DNA from: Strobilurus pachycystidiatus
Taxonomy: Eukaryota > Basidiomycota > Agaricomycetes > Agaricales > Physalacriaceae
Length of the DNA: 64,000 nt
Assembly (NCBI GenBank): GCA_019915135.1
Contig: JAHLMK010000010.1
Location: 186,001-250,000 of the forward strand
Direction: 5' to 3'
In this document: piece by piece, positions 37,201 to 49,003 of the stretch
Position numbering within the stretch: the stretch's first letter is position 1
Layout of the letters: each line of letters begins with the position of its first letter
Notes under the pieces: generated by a model
Databases searched by the model: none
The model's input: only the letters and a program-made list of their open reading frames with translations
Told to the model about the DNA's origin: nothing
Program-made: the position numbers and the translations under genes

Positions 37201-38182
37201 CAGCCTCTCCCCGGCCGAATCTTCCAACAGATTAGTGCTAGTAGGAGATGCTAGAAGAACAATGCGTACCCGTCCGCAGATGAGTCAAAAGGTATACTCT
37301 TTCCACTAGGCGACAAAATAGACAATTGACTGTAGAAGATCCAATCGAGGAACCTACACGACACAACCTATAAGCCGCGGTCGTTTTGGGCGAAGGCGAG
37401 CTTACCTGTGATTGATCTGGCTTCCACCGATTACAGCGGCTTCACACTCACCAGCGCGCAACGATTGCACACCAAGGTGAAGGGCCATCAATGAGGAGCT
37501 ACACGCAGTGTCAACGGGAATGGATGGACCCAGTAGATCCAGCTGATAAGAGATTCGGTTGGCTACAGCGGCTGCACCTCCTCCGAAACCATCGCGAGGC
37601 TCGAACTCATCCTGTTGCAAACAGTCAGCAAAGTTCAGGATCGTGATGACGCGTACTTACCGCATCGGCTGCACTTAGGAGATCAAACGCAACTGCGGAA
37701 CTGAACGCTGCGACGTTCTGAGAACGAGAGTTGATTCCTGAGTCGAGCAATGCGAGGAAGGAGTGTTCCACAAGCTTCCTTGTGCCGGCACCCATGGTTA
37801 GAGCATCCTTGGATGAGATTCCGAATTCGAAATGGTCGAACAAATGGACGTCCTTGAGGAAGCACGCGTCTTTAGGCAAGACCTGACCCAGGTGGGATCC
37901 TTGCCATCTGAAGAGGAATTCAGTCTCGGAGAGCAATGGAGGAATGGGTGACGGACCCGTCGATGTTAAATCTGTCCTTCGGAATACGTTCGGCCGCGTC
38001 TTTACCTGAAAGTAAGAAGTCGAAGAAGGATTGGTGGTCGAAATTGGCGTCGGAGAGAGTGCCAGAGGGAAACTCGGCAGAGATTCCGACCTGCGCAAGT
38101 TGGTGAATACGTCGGAAGGTAGAGGGCCGATGTCATCACGTACCACAGCGACGGGCTTCAGAGTTTCGGCAGGAGGTAACAT
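28246..38182 (-). CDS. Reducing polyketide synthase with C-terminal hydrolase and methyltransferase (strobilurin-synthase-like)
   Basis: Minus-strand gene, ATG at 38182, TAA at 28246-28248, many ~53-nt introns, roughly 2,900 aa. Domains in order: KS (PVAVVGISAEFPSG; DTACSSSL at about 37,500; VECHATGT; KGNVGH), AT (VFSGQGPQH; GHSAGE at about 35,765), DH (HVIKGEPILP with the H-x3-G-x4-P signature; HPSLLDSCIHGL), a methyltransferase-like region with an eroded SAM loop (LDIGDATASL, about 33,240), an ER-like region without a GGVG loop, KR (ILGGIGSLGLQVA; SSVAGFGAAGQTNYARAN), ACP (LDSLSA, about 30,460), an alpha/beta hydrolase (GFSASS nucleophile, SGHFDIF His), and a C-terminal methyltransferase (VLEVGAGVGGLTKF). 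All KS, AT, DH, KR and ACP active residues are present. A His-Ala-Asn-Gly repeat linker precedes the inner methyltransferase. Expected product: an unsaturated, C-methylated, hydrolytically released polyketide acid. The strobilurin-type call is inference from architecture. Confidence 0.9.
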
Positions 38183-41100
38183 TGCGTCTGGGATGAGAAT
38201 AAGATGATGAAAAGGCGAGGGAGCCTGGCGGTGATTCGGGCGTCGACCGCGCAAAGATTATGTAGTGTATGTCTGGTATCGGCCAGCTGAATAAAGGAAT
38301 TCGGGGAAAAGGCGAGGAAAGGGAAACTCGTGGTCGGGGAGGACTAGGCATCCTTGCGGTTATGAAATGGGCTTGTGACGAACTGTTTCGCTGCCCAAAC
38401 GGGGCGAATGTTTTCATCAGGGATATCCAGATTCAGATCTTGATTCCGCCGCTAGTCAGGGTGGCGCCAACCAGAACCCAGAGGACCCAGGAGAAAAGAT
38501 TTGCGATTGATGTGCATGTGTGACAAGCCACTGCCGTGAGAAAACAGTCGGTTCGACTTTCAATTTCGGCCGGCTCCGTTGCGTCACGTGAAACGCCACT
38601 CTGCCGAGCTTGCTCTGCTTCCAGAATTCAGATGGCAATCATGGCATGGTGTCCAAGGGTGTCGGTGGTCAATAGCTTCGGTACCACCGGTGGCCCGAGA
38701 CAAGTATGTCGGACTACGACGAATTCCGTCTGAGGTCATTTACGTTTCGCTATCGATGACTCCACGGTTTCCAAGAAAGCGGTACCTAGTATCTATCTGA
38801 AACGGTCAGTCCCTCTCTGACCCCTCCAGTGGTAGATTCATTTTCCAAGCCCTGAGCTTGATAATGGGTGTCCAGGTGGAGGTCTCGAGGGGTGCCGTTT
38901 CAGGGCGTCTCCAACGAAAGCCAACGAACCTCCATGAAACGATATCACATCTACCTATCATTATCGAGTCCGGCCACAACGCGATATCGATCGCCGAGCA
39001 GTGTGGCCTCCAAACGTTAACGCCAGCCGGACCATCAGACTTGCCATGGCCCATGGCCTGCCATAATGAGATACCAGTGAGTTACTAAGTATACGGTATA
39101 CCGTGCATGGCCGGACGCAGATAATGCGCCCGCCGTGTCCTGCGTAATATTATCTCCATGGCGCTGTAACCTCGTCATAAAGTTCCAGTCCTCATCAGCT
39201 TTCATCGTTCTGTAACGAATCGTCAAGTGGCGGTGACCCATTTAGTCTTTCCCCTCGAGTCAAATGTCACTTCATTCACCGGCTCAAGCCTATCGCGCCT
39301 CCCTCAAATACTTGAAACTATAAGTCTCTCGTGGTACCGGTACTATCACAGATTTGTGACAACGTGTGCATGCGCAAAGAAGCCAGAAAGAAACAGGATT
39401 TTGAGTGCGAGATACCCCCCAATGATTTCTCACCAATGCTCCTCCAGTCAGCATGTCGGGCTTCTCCCATGTCTATCTGATGGCATCTGTGATGCAAGTC
39501 GTAGGTTCATGGACGTAATGTATCAACGTCAAGCCCATGGGGTCGAGCCAGCCGAGCACTAACTTTGAGATAGGACTCAGTCTACGTTACGTGGTCCCAC
39601 AGAGATCCCCGCATAAAGCTTGCGACTGGAATATCTGATTCGTTTACATCCAATCGTCCGCGTCCGGTGCGCGCGCACGCATTGTCTCGTGTCTGCAGGT
39701 TCAAACCTTTGCGCCTCGGTACCGCTGAGAGTAATGCCTGCGGTTCTTGCGTCCGCACAGCGTGACAGACTGAGTTTGGCACATTTTCCGCCAACACAGA
39801 CTGACACAATGTGTCTAGATGTCAACGGGGAATGGGAACACCCATAAGCAGCGCAAATAACCGCAGACAACCATGTGCGCCACTTGTCGACATGAAGGAG
39901 AAAGAAGTGACTTGAATCTACCCCAGATACTTGCTTAGCTGTCTCAGTGTCTGCGGGCCGTCATTGCTGTAAGGAATAATTGAGGCAAAGAAAGATGTTT
40001 GCAAGGGTTGACGTGCTATTGAGAGGAAACTGAATGTCATGGGTCATCCAGACGGCGCTAGAGAGCAACCGAGTGGTGTAAATCAAGAGTTGATTACTGA
40101 AGGTGTAAATAATTCGCAGACATCTAACCAGCGGGTCAAAATATAGTCCAAGCAAAAAAGCTACCTTTACATAACTTGCGCACTGACTCTGCGTTGAACG
40201 TTATCCATTGGGCTGACTGAACACCGTAGACCCCAGACCGATTTCACGTACAAAGCTTTAGAGCATCCGCACCACTGCGCCGCTGGGACGAGCCAGTTTG
40301 CATGACCCGCAGCTTCTCCTGATGCGCACTACTTACTACCCACGGTTTCCCCGCACGCGAAGGAAATAAACAGTCTATGAGCGCCGCGAGAATGCCAATT
40401 GAAGGCCGAAGATTCCTTCCATAGTCCTTGGTTGGGAGAGCTCTACAACAACCGCTTCAACAGCTAACAATGAACGCGCCATTCAAATTGCGCAGATCCA
40501 TGTATGGCAGATAGACACCAAAGCACCGAAGCCACACCCTGCCCAAGGCCCGATATCGATTCAATTGAGATCAGCTTCCCTAGTTGATCGCCAATCCTGA
40601 TATCGACGAGTGTACACAGAAGGGTTGCTGCTTTGACCTAACACGCACTGTTGGAATGCAGAAATAATCCGATGAACAAACCAACGCTCCTCATTTATCA
40701 AGGAGAACGACACTCGGAAGCGCTCAGATCTACAAACGGCGCCCGGAGCGTCTGAACGAGAATATGAGACAAGGCGGTGAAGCCCAGACCGCGATCCCGC
40801 CGTCCTGCTTTGAGGACGGCCCTACGTTAGAACGTCGTTCAAGGCGTGGCAAACGACGGTAAGTAACTGGAGTGTACGGTGTGCATTGCTATTGTCAAGT
40901 CCCTGGATGATTTTGTGTTGCCCGTGAAACGATGGAGTCGTCTGAAAATGGATCTTAGAAAGTTCAAAAAGTGAACAAACCGGCGAGTACCGAAAGCGCC
41001 ACTGCGCGCCACACACGTGAGCGTGTCATCACTCGTTCCAATTGTCCTCATCAGCTGCTTCAATCACTGCACCCGATAATCGAACATCATCCGCGATGAA

Positions 41101-42079
41101 ATCTGGATGGAATGGCAACAAGACTCGATTGGAGTTACCGTGATCTCAACGGAATGAAATGAGAAGAATTTCAATCGTGGAGATGGGAAAGTCCAACGAG
41201 AACAACGATCGATCTACCGGCTGTGGTGAGCAGATCTAGAGTGGGTCTCAAGCTTGCAGGGCAAACTGAGACCAGCAGAGAGATGGGGATCTGCAGACTG
41301 CGTCAGCTGCCACCCGTGGTCACTGGTGAGGAAGAGGTCGATCGCTTGAGGTAGCCATATAAGGCTAGAGAGCAGTCACACCACCGCGACATATTTGGCC
41401 GCAAACCCCGTCGCCCAAGTCTCAGCCTCCCGATCTTACCCACAACACACGGCGTTGGAGAGCCTTCACAAGTTCATGGGATCACCGATGGCTTTTCGAA
41501 TCCGAGCGTGAAAGGCAGGCCGAAGACCAGTTCCCTGAAGACGAATATCACCGTCAATTCTACCGGACAAGCTCGGATGACGCTTACACTTACCGAGTTG
41601 TAAAATATCGTCGTGAACGTTCCACTCGGATTGGACCTCCAGACATGATGCAAGAGCTGCTCAACGAGAGTGTGTGCTAGTGTGTCACGAACGTCAGTGC
41701 TCAGCGCTCAACCAGTAGCGGAAAAATCAGCAAAGAAGATCAACAGTGTTGACAATGATCAAGCTTCCATCGGTCTGAAAAGAGGAAGGACGCCATATGA
41801 AGTGTAGTCGAGACTAATGCCATATTCACTAGGCGAAAAGCTTAGGGCCTATCTTGAGGACCGCGCCACGTCTGTCCTCAGGTGAATTGAGGTTGAGCGC
41901 TACAGCAGTAATGAAGTGCTGATGCTTGTCATGTGTCGTGAGCGGTCTTGACCTGCCTTCCTCAGAGAATAAGACTAAGACTCGGTTTGGAAGACGCCAT
42001 CTTCTTGACATGAAAGTCGGTCACGGCAAGCAAGGCCAGGCAACTGACTGAGACAGACAACGATAACAGCTCGAATTAT
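38183..42079. other. Gene-poor stretch upstream of the PKS
   Basis: About 3.9 kb with no supported gene on either strand; open frames are short and free of motifs. It contains the PKS promoter at its left side and a small perfect hairpin (8-bp stem, 6-nt loop, 40799-40820). A TATA-like CCATATAAGG lies at about 41356, with no gene recognisable downstream of it. Confidence 0.5.
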
Positions 42080-42856
42080 TCACAGGATCTTGTTTACAGA
42101 GTCGACACGCGCGGCCGCAATGCGCTGCCGCAAGTCAATCCAGAACGGGAACCCGAAAACGAGAGTTCCGAAGACATATGAAACCTGAGTGCGACAGTCA
42201 TCAAAGAGTGATTGAAAGCAAGAGACCCGACGTACGCCTGTGGTGAAGTTTCCAATGTGTTTGCGCGCGAGGGTGGCCGTGTACAGCGCTTGGGGGCCGT
42301 GTATCAAGCCGACGGCTGCCCACGCACGCGGGATGTTCGCGCCCGTCAAGTAAGGATTCGGGACGAACGTCAAGTAGAGCAGGCCGGCGACGGACCATAT
42401 CGTGGTCTTGTACGCAAGGCTGGGGAATATGAAGGTCGTGATCACGGGGGGCTTGGTCTACATGTATTTGGTTAGTCTTCATCTGCGCCCCAGGAAAGTA
42501 AACTTACAAGTCCAAGACCTTCCAGCGCACGCGTCTTCATTTTAAGGAGACGCGGCCTGACGTCCTCATAGCGAGTCAACGGAGGAGTGAGTTCAACCCG
42601 GACCAGCTTCTTGCTCCCGTCGCTGAGCGTGCAGATAAGCGTCAAGCTCTGTGTTGCAAGTCAGCACGACAAGGCGAAGAGTTCTGTGAACAAAGGTAAC
42701 CTTGGCGTCGAGAGCAGACACTTCGACACTAATGATAGGCTCTGCGACCTTGCCATACCATTTGGCGTACGCGACAAGGGTCTCCGGCTGGTTCGACAAC
42801 TCCTCCTTGAGAATTGTGGACTTGTCCGCGATGGGGTCTGCCACGATCGTGGCCAT
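42080..42856 (-). CDS. DUF2470 domain integral membrane protein
   Basis: Four exons (42856-42701, 42648-42508, 42457-42236, 42184-42080) sum to 208 codons, giving 207 aa. The N-terminal half, with DKSTILKEELSNQPETLVAY then AKWYGKVAEPI and SLTLICTLSDGS, matches the DUF2470 fold found next to haem-utilisation domains. The C-terminal half carries two to four hydrophobic segments (TTIWSVAGLLYLTFVPNPYL, SYVFGTLVFGFPFWIDL). Fungal proteins of this arrangement are small membrane proteins of unknown function, usually conserved across basidiomycetes, so it is more likely a housekeeping gene than a cluster gene. Splice sites are canonical and no defect was found. Confidence 0.8.
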
Positions 42857-43088
42857 GATGGTGCAAATGGTGGGGAGTGTGACAGTAGGCTGCAAGGCTT
42901 GTAGGATCAGAAAGCTCGGCGTTCTCCTTGACTAAACCCTGGCTAGACCCCCGGATTAGCAGCATCAGCGCACCTCCTTCAAGGAGATAAAAGCGGGCTG
43001 GGTCAGAGTCTAGAGATCCAGGTGTTTCAATCAAAATAATAATCAAAGTGACTCTGCCGTTAGGCGTAACCTTGTAGACTCGTAATAC

Positions 43089-43643
43089 CAGTCGGTTCAT
43101 TCGATACCCACCGGACCGATTGACCGATTGTTTGGTTTGTTTGGTTCGGGCAGGTGGGTATCTCATGAACCGACTGGGCCCGCATGGCAGGATTTAGGCC
43201 TGGCCCGCCAAATGAGAGGTGAGGACTTCAAAAAAATTGGCCTCATTTTGAAAAAAAAGTGCAAAATCACCTATAAGAAAATGAATCCTCGTGTTGTGAA
43301 ACGTCCAGAACTGCAATTAGCTCGAGGGGTAAAATTTGGGACCCTATAAATTGTCGAAGTCGTCGAGCTTAACCTTGACTGCTTGATCCGGAAGCTTACA
43401 AGCAGTCAAGCAACGGTAACGGTTTCTTGCTCTCAAAAAATATCCCTCAAACTGACATTGGATCTCGAGGTTTCAGAGCAAGGAGATTCATTTTAGTATA
43501 GGTGATTTTGCACTTTTTTCTGAAAAAAATGAAAATTCTGTTGAAGTCAGGACGTCTCATTTGGCGGGCCAGGCCAAAATCGTGCCATGGGGGCCCAGCC
43601 GGTTTTGGAAGGTACTCGCTTGCCCGTTGCTGACAAAACCGGA
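43089..43643. mobile_element. Foldback (MITE-like) element with hairpin ends
   Basis: A roughly 555-bp palindromic region centred near 43390 (GACTGCTTG / CAAGCAGTC). The arms share blocks such as TTTTGCACTTTTTT against AAAAAAAAGTGCAAAA, CTGGCCCGCCAAATGAGA against its complement, and CTGGGCCC at both ends, but are clearly diverged. Each end is itself a small palindrome: CCAGTCGGTTCAT...ATGAACCGACTGG on the left (43089-43178) and CCGGTTTTG...CAAAACCGG on the right (about 43600-43643). No coding capacity is seen and no target-site duplication can be proven. It sits about 200 bp upstream of the first methyltransferase gene of the cluster. The transposon superfamily is not identified. Confidence 0.65.
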
Positions 43644-43786
43644 TGGTGTCACGAGCCTAGTAACCTTGATGATGGCGATTAGCCATCAGTGATTTGTGAA
43701 TCTCGATCCCTGCTCGATCCTGTCAATGTGTGTCAGATTCGGGTCTCCGTGATGTGACCAAAGTCTCTTAAACCCTAATGGCGTCC

Positions 43787-43794
43787 TATATATG
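43787..43794 (+). promoter_or_regulatory. TATA box of the plus-strand methyltransferase gene
   Basis: TATATATG 45 nt before the ATG at 43839. Confidence 0.55.
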
Positions 43795-43838
43795 CTATCC
43801 ACGTTCCAATCTAGGTCAATCCCCTCCTCGACGTCGAC

Positions 43839-45059
43839 ATGGCCGCCGAACCCGCTAAGCAAACACCTTACGTCCTAGTGGTAGGCAGCTGTCTTGTCGC
43901 TCATAGTGCATCCTTCTCATCTATTCACTCGTTCAGGCTGACGAGGCTGAATGGGCCAGGTATGATGGCCCGTCCATCTGTTCATGCTAGTGCTGAGACG
44001 ATACACCCAGGCTCGATGCTATGCACAATGGAATCGCCAAGTTTCTGGACAATGAACTGACCCCCGCTCCCTTGGGCCAACCCAAGAACATCCTCGAAAT
44101 CGGGTACGAGCTCGTCTTCTGTTTCTTACTGTATCGTGTAAATTGACCTTTGCTTTCAGTGCGGGGTCAGGAGCATGGTTAGCACTTAGTCTCGCCGTAC
44201 ATCCCTTGCGATTGACTAGTTAACTTACAGGGCTATCCAAGCCGCCAAGCTGTACCCTGACGCCGACGTCCTCGCTGTCGACATGAACCCGCTTCCTGCC
44301 AGGTAAATCGATCCCCGGAATCGACCGTCGACCCTCTGACGAAACAAATCTCCCTCAGGCCCCTGCCTCCCAATGTCCGGTACCAAAACATCAATGTGTT
44401 GGAACCCTTCCCGTTCGAAGCGGGAAGCTTTGACGTCGTTCACATCCGATTGGTCCTCTGCCATGTACGGAAGCTTTGATATTGTTCAGTTTCAAACGCG
44501 TCTAACTCGTCTTCCTATCACAGCTTCCGGATGGACATTCAGTCCTCAAGCGCATCATCGACCTTGTTGCTCCAGGCGGCTGGCTTCTGATCGACGACAT
44601 TGACTGGGCGGAGGCCTTCGAGGGCTTGGAAAAGGCCCCAGGGATCAAGCGCGGTCTCACCGCCCTCGTGAGGTCCATGGAGGCAGAAGCCGGAGACCCA
44701 CATTACGGCAAGACCCTCAAGCCGTATCTCGAAGCGTCGAAGGAACTGAGTGAGGTTCACATCCGAGAGGTCGAGCTCCCCGTCAACCCCATCCCCGAAG
44801 GTATGTCTTCGTGTTTTGACGCGTCTCAAACCAGTTTTGATGTTCCCTCGCAATTGCTGTAGAGCCAGCTTTGGCCGGACTCAGCCAGATGATGAGGAAA
44901 GCCCTCGTCGGTGCTCTTGGCGCGGCGAAACAGAGCTCTGCTACCGTCGGACTTACGAAAGAGGTGCAGGAGGGATTCCTTGCTGAGATGGCCCGTGATG
45001 ATATGGATTGGTCGTATTCGTGCTACCTGTACTTTGCAAGGGTGAAGAAGATTGCTTAA
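43839..45059 (+). CDS. SAM-dependent methyltransferase A
   Basis: A class I methyltransferase of about 280 aa spread over about nine exons. It begins MAAEPAKQTPYVLV, with a 23-nt second exon (ADEAEWAR). The SAM-binding loop ILEIGAGSGAWAIQAAK is assembled from three exons, the middle one 18 nt (44160-44177). VLAVDMNPLPAR is the acidic ribose-binding strand, then FDVVHIRLVLCH and LVAPGGWLLIDDIDW (motifs II and III). The C-terminus is DDMDWSYSCYLYFARVKK. It pairs with a close paralog 2.1 kb away in tail-to-tail orientation. In strobilurin clusters two methyltransferases carry out carboxyl and enol O-methylation; that role is an inference from the neighbourhood. An intact TATA box lies upstream. 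Confidence 0.86.
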
Positions 45060-47167
45060 ATGTATGTATATAGAAATCTGAAATGTAGAGCCAATCTCAA
45101 TGGAATGCACACATCTTTAATCACTGGTGGGTACTCAAGCTTGACCGCTTGAGTCTGCGTGTGTATCTAGATGGCTTCTAAGCTTGAGGTCCTTGAAACT
45201 AGCTTGAAATCTTCCCAATTTCAAGTTCGTATCGGACGTATAAGAACAGTTAGAAGGCATAGTGGAAGCTTCTACGCCGCAGGAAAAGGAACATGTACCC
45301 AGCTTCATTTACTAGGTGTACCGTGTACCTTGTAACACATAGGATCAATGTGCTAATTGAGTCAAGACGCTACGCGGATAGATAGTCCACGAAGTGGCAA
45401 ATGAGGCAAAGGAACACAGGCGATACTAACCTGTGGCGTCGGAAGATGGCGAGTCGACCCTTCTACCCCGTTCAACAATTGCAAGCGGCCTATAGTATGG
45501 GGTGAATGGACTCACTTACATACATACCAGACCGGGAACGGGTGCACCGGGCGTTCCCCGGCAGAGCGACTTGGTCGGACAGACACGATACCGCGAGAGC
45601 CCGTGATGTCTCTGTCACCCACCAAGCCGTTGGGGACCGCTGCTCGGATGTCGCGTTTCTGGGTCCATGTATATCTCATATCATAATGAGAACCAGCTGT
45701 GTAGGGGGAGGAGTCAGTCGTTGTTCAAGGGAGCACCTGCATTGGACACTAGTATGAGTCGCACTGCGAGGTTCCTCAGCTATGTCTTGACTGGTGTATG
45801 TTCAATCAAGAATCACACTCCTTTGTGAGCATACCACTTTGGTGGCACAGGTCAGCACAAGGATACGAGGGACGCAAGGAACAACAGAGTCGAATGGCAT
45901 TGACACTAGTGCAAAGGTATACATGATTCGGCTCCTCCTATCTTTTGAATATCTTGACATATGTAAGTCCCTAGGTGCGGGAGAAATAGAATCAGTCATC
46001 CGTGACAGTCGAAGATGAGACTGACGGATGTATTCGAATGGCAAATGGGACAGCACGGTAGCTGTGAGGGTCACTTTGACCGTACAGAGATATCAAAGTT
46101 GTCAGAAACGTGTCAAGATTGCGCATCCCCAGAGAGAGAACCTGATGGGAAGCCGAGATGATTCTCGGGATATCCAGATCCTGCATCAGTGGTTGTTTCG
46201 ACGTGACCTTGCCAATTTGCGCGCCGGTGGCCTCGCTAAAGGAAATTTGAACGCAATCACAATGAGATGTACCCTCACCTGCACGAACGACGCGCTGATT
46301 GCCTGCGCTCATTCGGCTACACGCGTCAAAAAGTCAAGGGTTTCTTACTGATAACGATGATGACCGCCTTGTCTACCTGGTCGTCAACAACCGCGTGCCC
46401 AGATACCGACTCTACGAGCCAAGGAGCCGGTCGGACTCGTCGATGGGTTTGAAGGACTCGGAGCAAAAACAACCCTGGCGGCCGGTAGCGTAAGATAAGT
46501 TGCGCGTAACAAAAGCTCGCCTCGAGGCGGAGCGTCAAAGTTCATTTCGACAACTCTGAGTTAAAGGAAGCGCGACGCGCGTCGTAGTGCACGTGACGGT
46601 CTCTGAGTCCGCCACGAAAGCCCAGACTGTTAGTGTCAGACTGTCAGTGTTTTCCGAGACCCGACGACATTCGGTTATGTGTCACTGTGCGAAATGATGA
46701 TCACAATCAACCGCCACACACCAATGATTTCGAATAGTGAGGTCGAGGCTTGGATTTTGGTGGGCCGAGGCTGCTGGCGGTCAGTGGAGGTAGGTCAGCC
46801 CATCGCCTTCCGGTAGTGCGATTGCAGCACCCTCGTAGTCAATCACAGGCATGACTTCTTCGTAAGTTCTAAGCAACAAAGACCGCATCTAGATGCTCTA
46901 GATTCCGTGAAGTTCGTTGTTCCACCTGCAGCAGCTGAAGAATCGGCGGCAAAGTACACATGTACATCCCCTCTGCCTGGAATCTTCTGATGGACGCGGT
47001 CACAAAGGCTCATCGCGAACACCTCCTTTGAGCGACTGCCAACCACCATCTGTCATTCACGGAGTGATGGTGATATATCTGTGATAGAGTAGCAGCATGC
47101 GTCGAACGCAATCAATTACTAGTAAGTAGTTTGATGTAACATCAAGATGGCCGACTAACACGCGGAT
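45060..47167. other. Spacer between the two convergent methyltransferase genes
   Basis: About 2.1 kb with no recognisable gene. It contains the 3' ends of both methyltransferase genes. I found no third methyltransferase copy or remnant. Confidence 0.5.
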
Positions 47168-48377
47168 TTAAACACGCTTCTGCGACCATGAGAAGTACAG
47201 ATGAACGGAATACGACCAATCCTGCGCGTCACCACCCATCTCGTTCAAGAATGCCTGCTGTACCTCTCTTGTCAGGCCGCCCTGCGTGACCGTATCGGGG
47301 TTCAACTTCTCCGCGCCAACAGCATTGCTGAAGGCCTGTCGCATGGTGCGACTGAGAGGCCCCAGAGCAGGATCTGTAACGATGACATGAGCAATGAGGC
47401 GAACGACTACAGCGAATGATACGTGCCTTCGGGTGTGGGGTTGATTGGGACTTCCACCTTTTGGACATTGACCTCGCTCAACGCGCTCGAGCTCTCAAGG
47501 GACTGCTTGAGTGTCTTGCCGAAATGTGGGTCGCCATTGTGCGATTCCATGGATTTGATGAGGCCGGTGAAGCCACTTCTCACTCCTGGAGCCTTGTCCA
47601 AACCTTCAAAGGCGTGCAGGAAGTCGATATCGTCGACCAAAAGCCAGCCTCCCGGTGCGACAAGTTCGATGATGCGGGGAAGGACCGTGTATCCATTGGG
47701 AAGCTACAAAGAGAGGGACAGTCAGTTGCACATTCCGACGCGTCTAAACATCAGCCTTACGTGACAAAGTACGAAACGGATATGGACGATGTCAAAGCTT
47801 CCAGGGGGATACGGGAAGGGCTCCAGCACGTTGATCTGCTGAAAGCGAATGTTGGATGGCAGGGGTCTGAAGATTGGAGCTAAGGGATATGTGCTAGGTG
47901 GGCGAAGAGCAATCACTCACCTGGCAGGGAGCGGGTTCTGGTCAACGGCAAGGACATCAGCGTCAGGGAATTGCTTAGCAGCTTGGATAGCCCTAACCAA
48001 GCGAGTCAGCCGGAGGAATTTCTAGCCAGTTCAGGTGCTTACCATGCTCCTGAACCTGATCTGTAAGTAAAAGAACAACTTCAATGACTTGATTAGCAAC
48101 AAAAGGATAGCTCGTACCCAATTTCGAGGATCTTCTTAGGTTGACCTAAGTCTACGGGTGCCAGCTTATGGTCCAGAAACTTAGCCATTCCATTGTGCTG
48201 AGCATCAAGCCTAGACTTGGCTCTAGAAAGTCTGATTGGACTGTGATGACTTCGTACCTGTCCCATTCAGCGTCGGTGGGCTGCATCCAAGGTCAGGAAA
48301 GGAGGATCATGTATATGTATATAAGCGCAACTGCTTACCACCAAAGCATAGGGTGTCTGAGCAGCAGGAGAAGCCAT
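47168..48377 (-). CDS. SAM-dependent methyltransferase B (paralog of A)
   Basis: Minus strand, ATG at 48377, TAA at 47168-47170. The protein opens MASPAAQTPYALV and follows gene A block by block: EIGSGSGAWAIQAAK as the SAM loop, FDIVHIRFVLCHV, the LVAPGGWLLVDDIDF-type segment, EVPINPTPEG, GLTREVQQAFLNEMGGD and DWSYSVHLYFSWSQK. The exon pattern is conserved too, including an 18-nt exon at 48043-48060 in exactly the same place as in gene A. The genes therefore arose by duplication with inversion, then diverged enough to suggest separate substrates or positions. It shares a roughly 630-bp divergent promoter region with the GMC oxidoreductase. A role as one of two O-methyltransferases of the cluster is inferred. 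Confidence 0.86.
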
Positions 48378-48942
48378 GTCGGACGTTGAGGAGGAGGACG
48401 AGGGAGAGATATATCGATTGATTGAATGATACTGGTTATGTAGGATGTCTAAACGTCATTAGCCGGCGAGACGCGGGTCGCGCGTGGTTGTCACCTGGTT
48501 GTCACGGTTGGGATCTGAGATATTGCTTTGATCTCGGAATTCGAGCTTGGAAACGTGTTACAGACCGACAATGATTTCAATTTAGCTTCCGCAAAGTGTG
48601 ACAGCCCCAATCGGGCACTGCCAAAATAGGAACGAGTCTGGGCAAAATCTGTTCCCGGGCAAAAAGATCAAATCTTCCCCTTGGAGGCTTACACTTTCCC
48701 CTTGCATTCCAATGAAACCGTACCTTGAGTCGGGGCGGTCAGGCTACGGTATTGCCTATCTCGCTGCGCGTCGTTCAGCACGTCGACGCTGACGGTGGGG
48801 TCAACTATCATTGCCCGTGAACAGCGAACAGGCAGTTTCGCTCATCCAGATTGACGCACTGAGTATCTGTCTCAACGACCCATACTGGTGGCGTGCCGCG
48901 TATAATACGGTCGCCGGGCTAGGCTGAGGCAGGGCTATCAAA

Positions 48943-48948
48943 TATAAA
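48943..48948 (+). promoter_or_regulatory. TATA-like box of the GMC oxidoreductase gene
   Basis: TATAAA 55 nt upstream of the ATG at 49004, in the divergent region shared with methyltransferase B. Confidence 0.5.
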
Positions 48949-49003
48949 CAGCACCGATTGAAATTCCTCCACCACCACCTTCTCCTCCTCCTCGCTTGAA
49001 GAC

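Noticed and set aside
28246..38182. PKS-NRPS hybrid or non-reducing PKS
   Set aside because: No condensation or adenylation motifs follow the ACP and there is no SAT or product-template domain; KR and DH are present, so it is a reducing PKS with hydrolase and methyltransferase tails.
40799..40820. Perfect 8-bp hairpin in the gene-poor stretch
   Set aside because: Isolated, with no T-run or adjacent gene; expected by chance in several kilobases.
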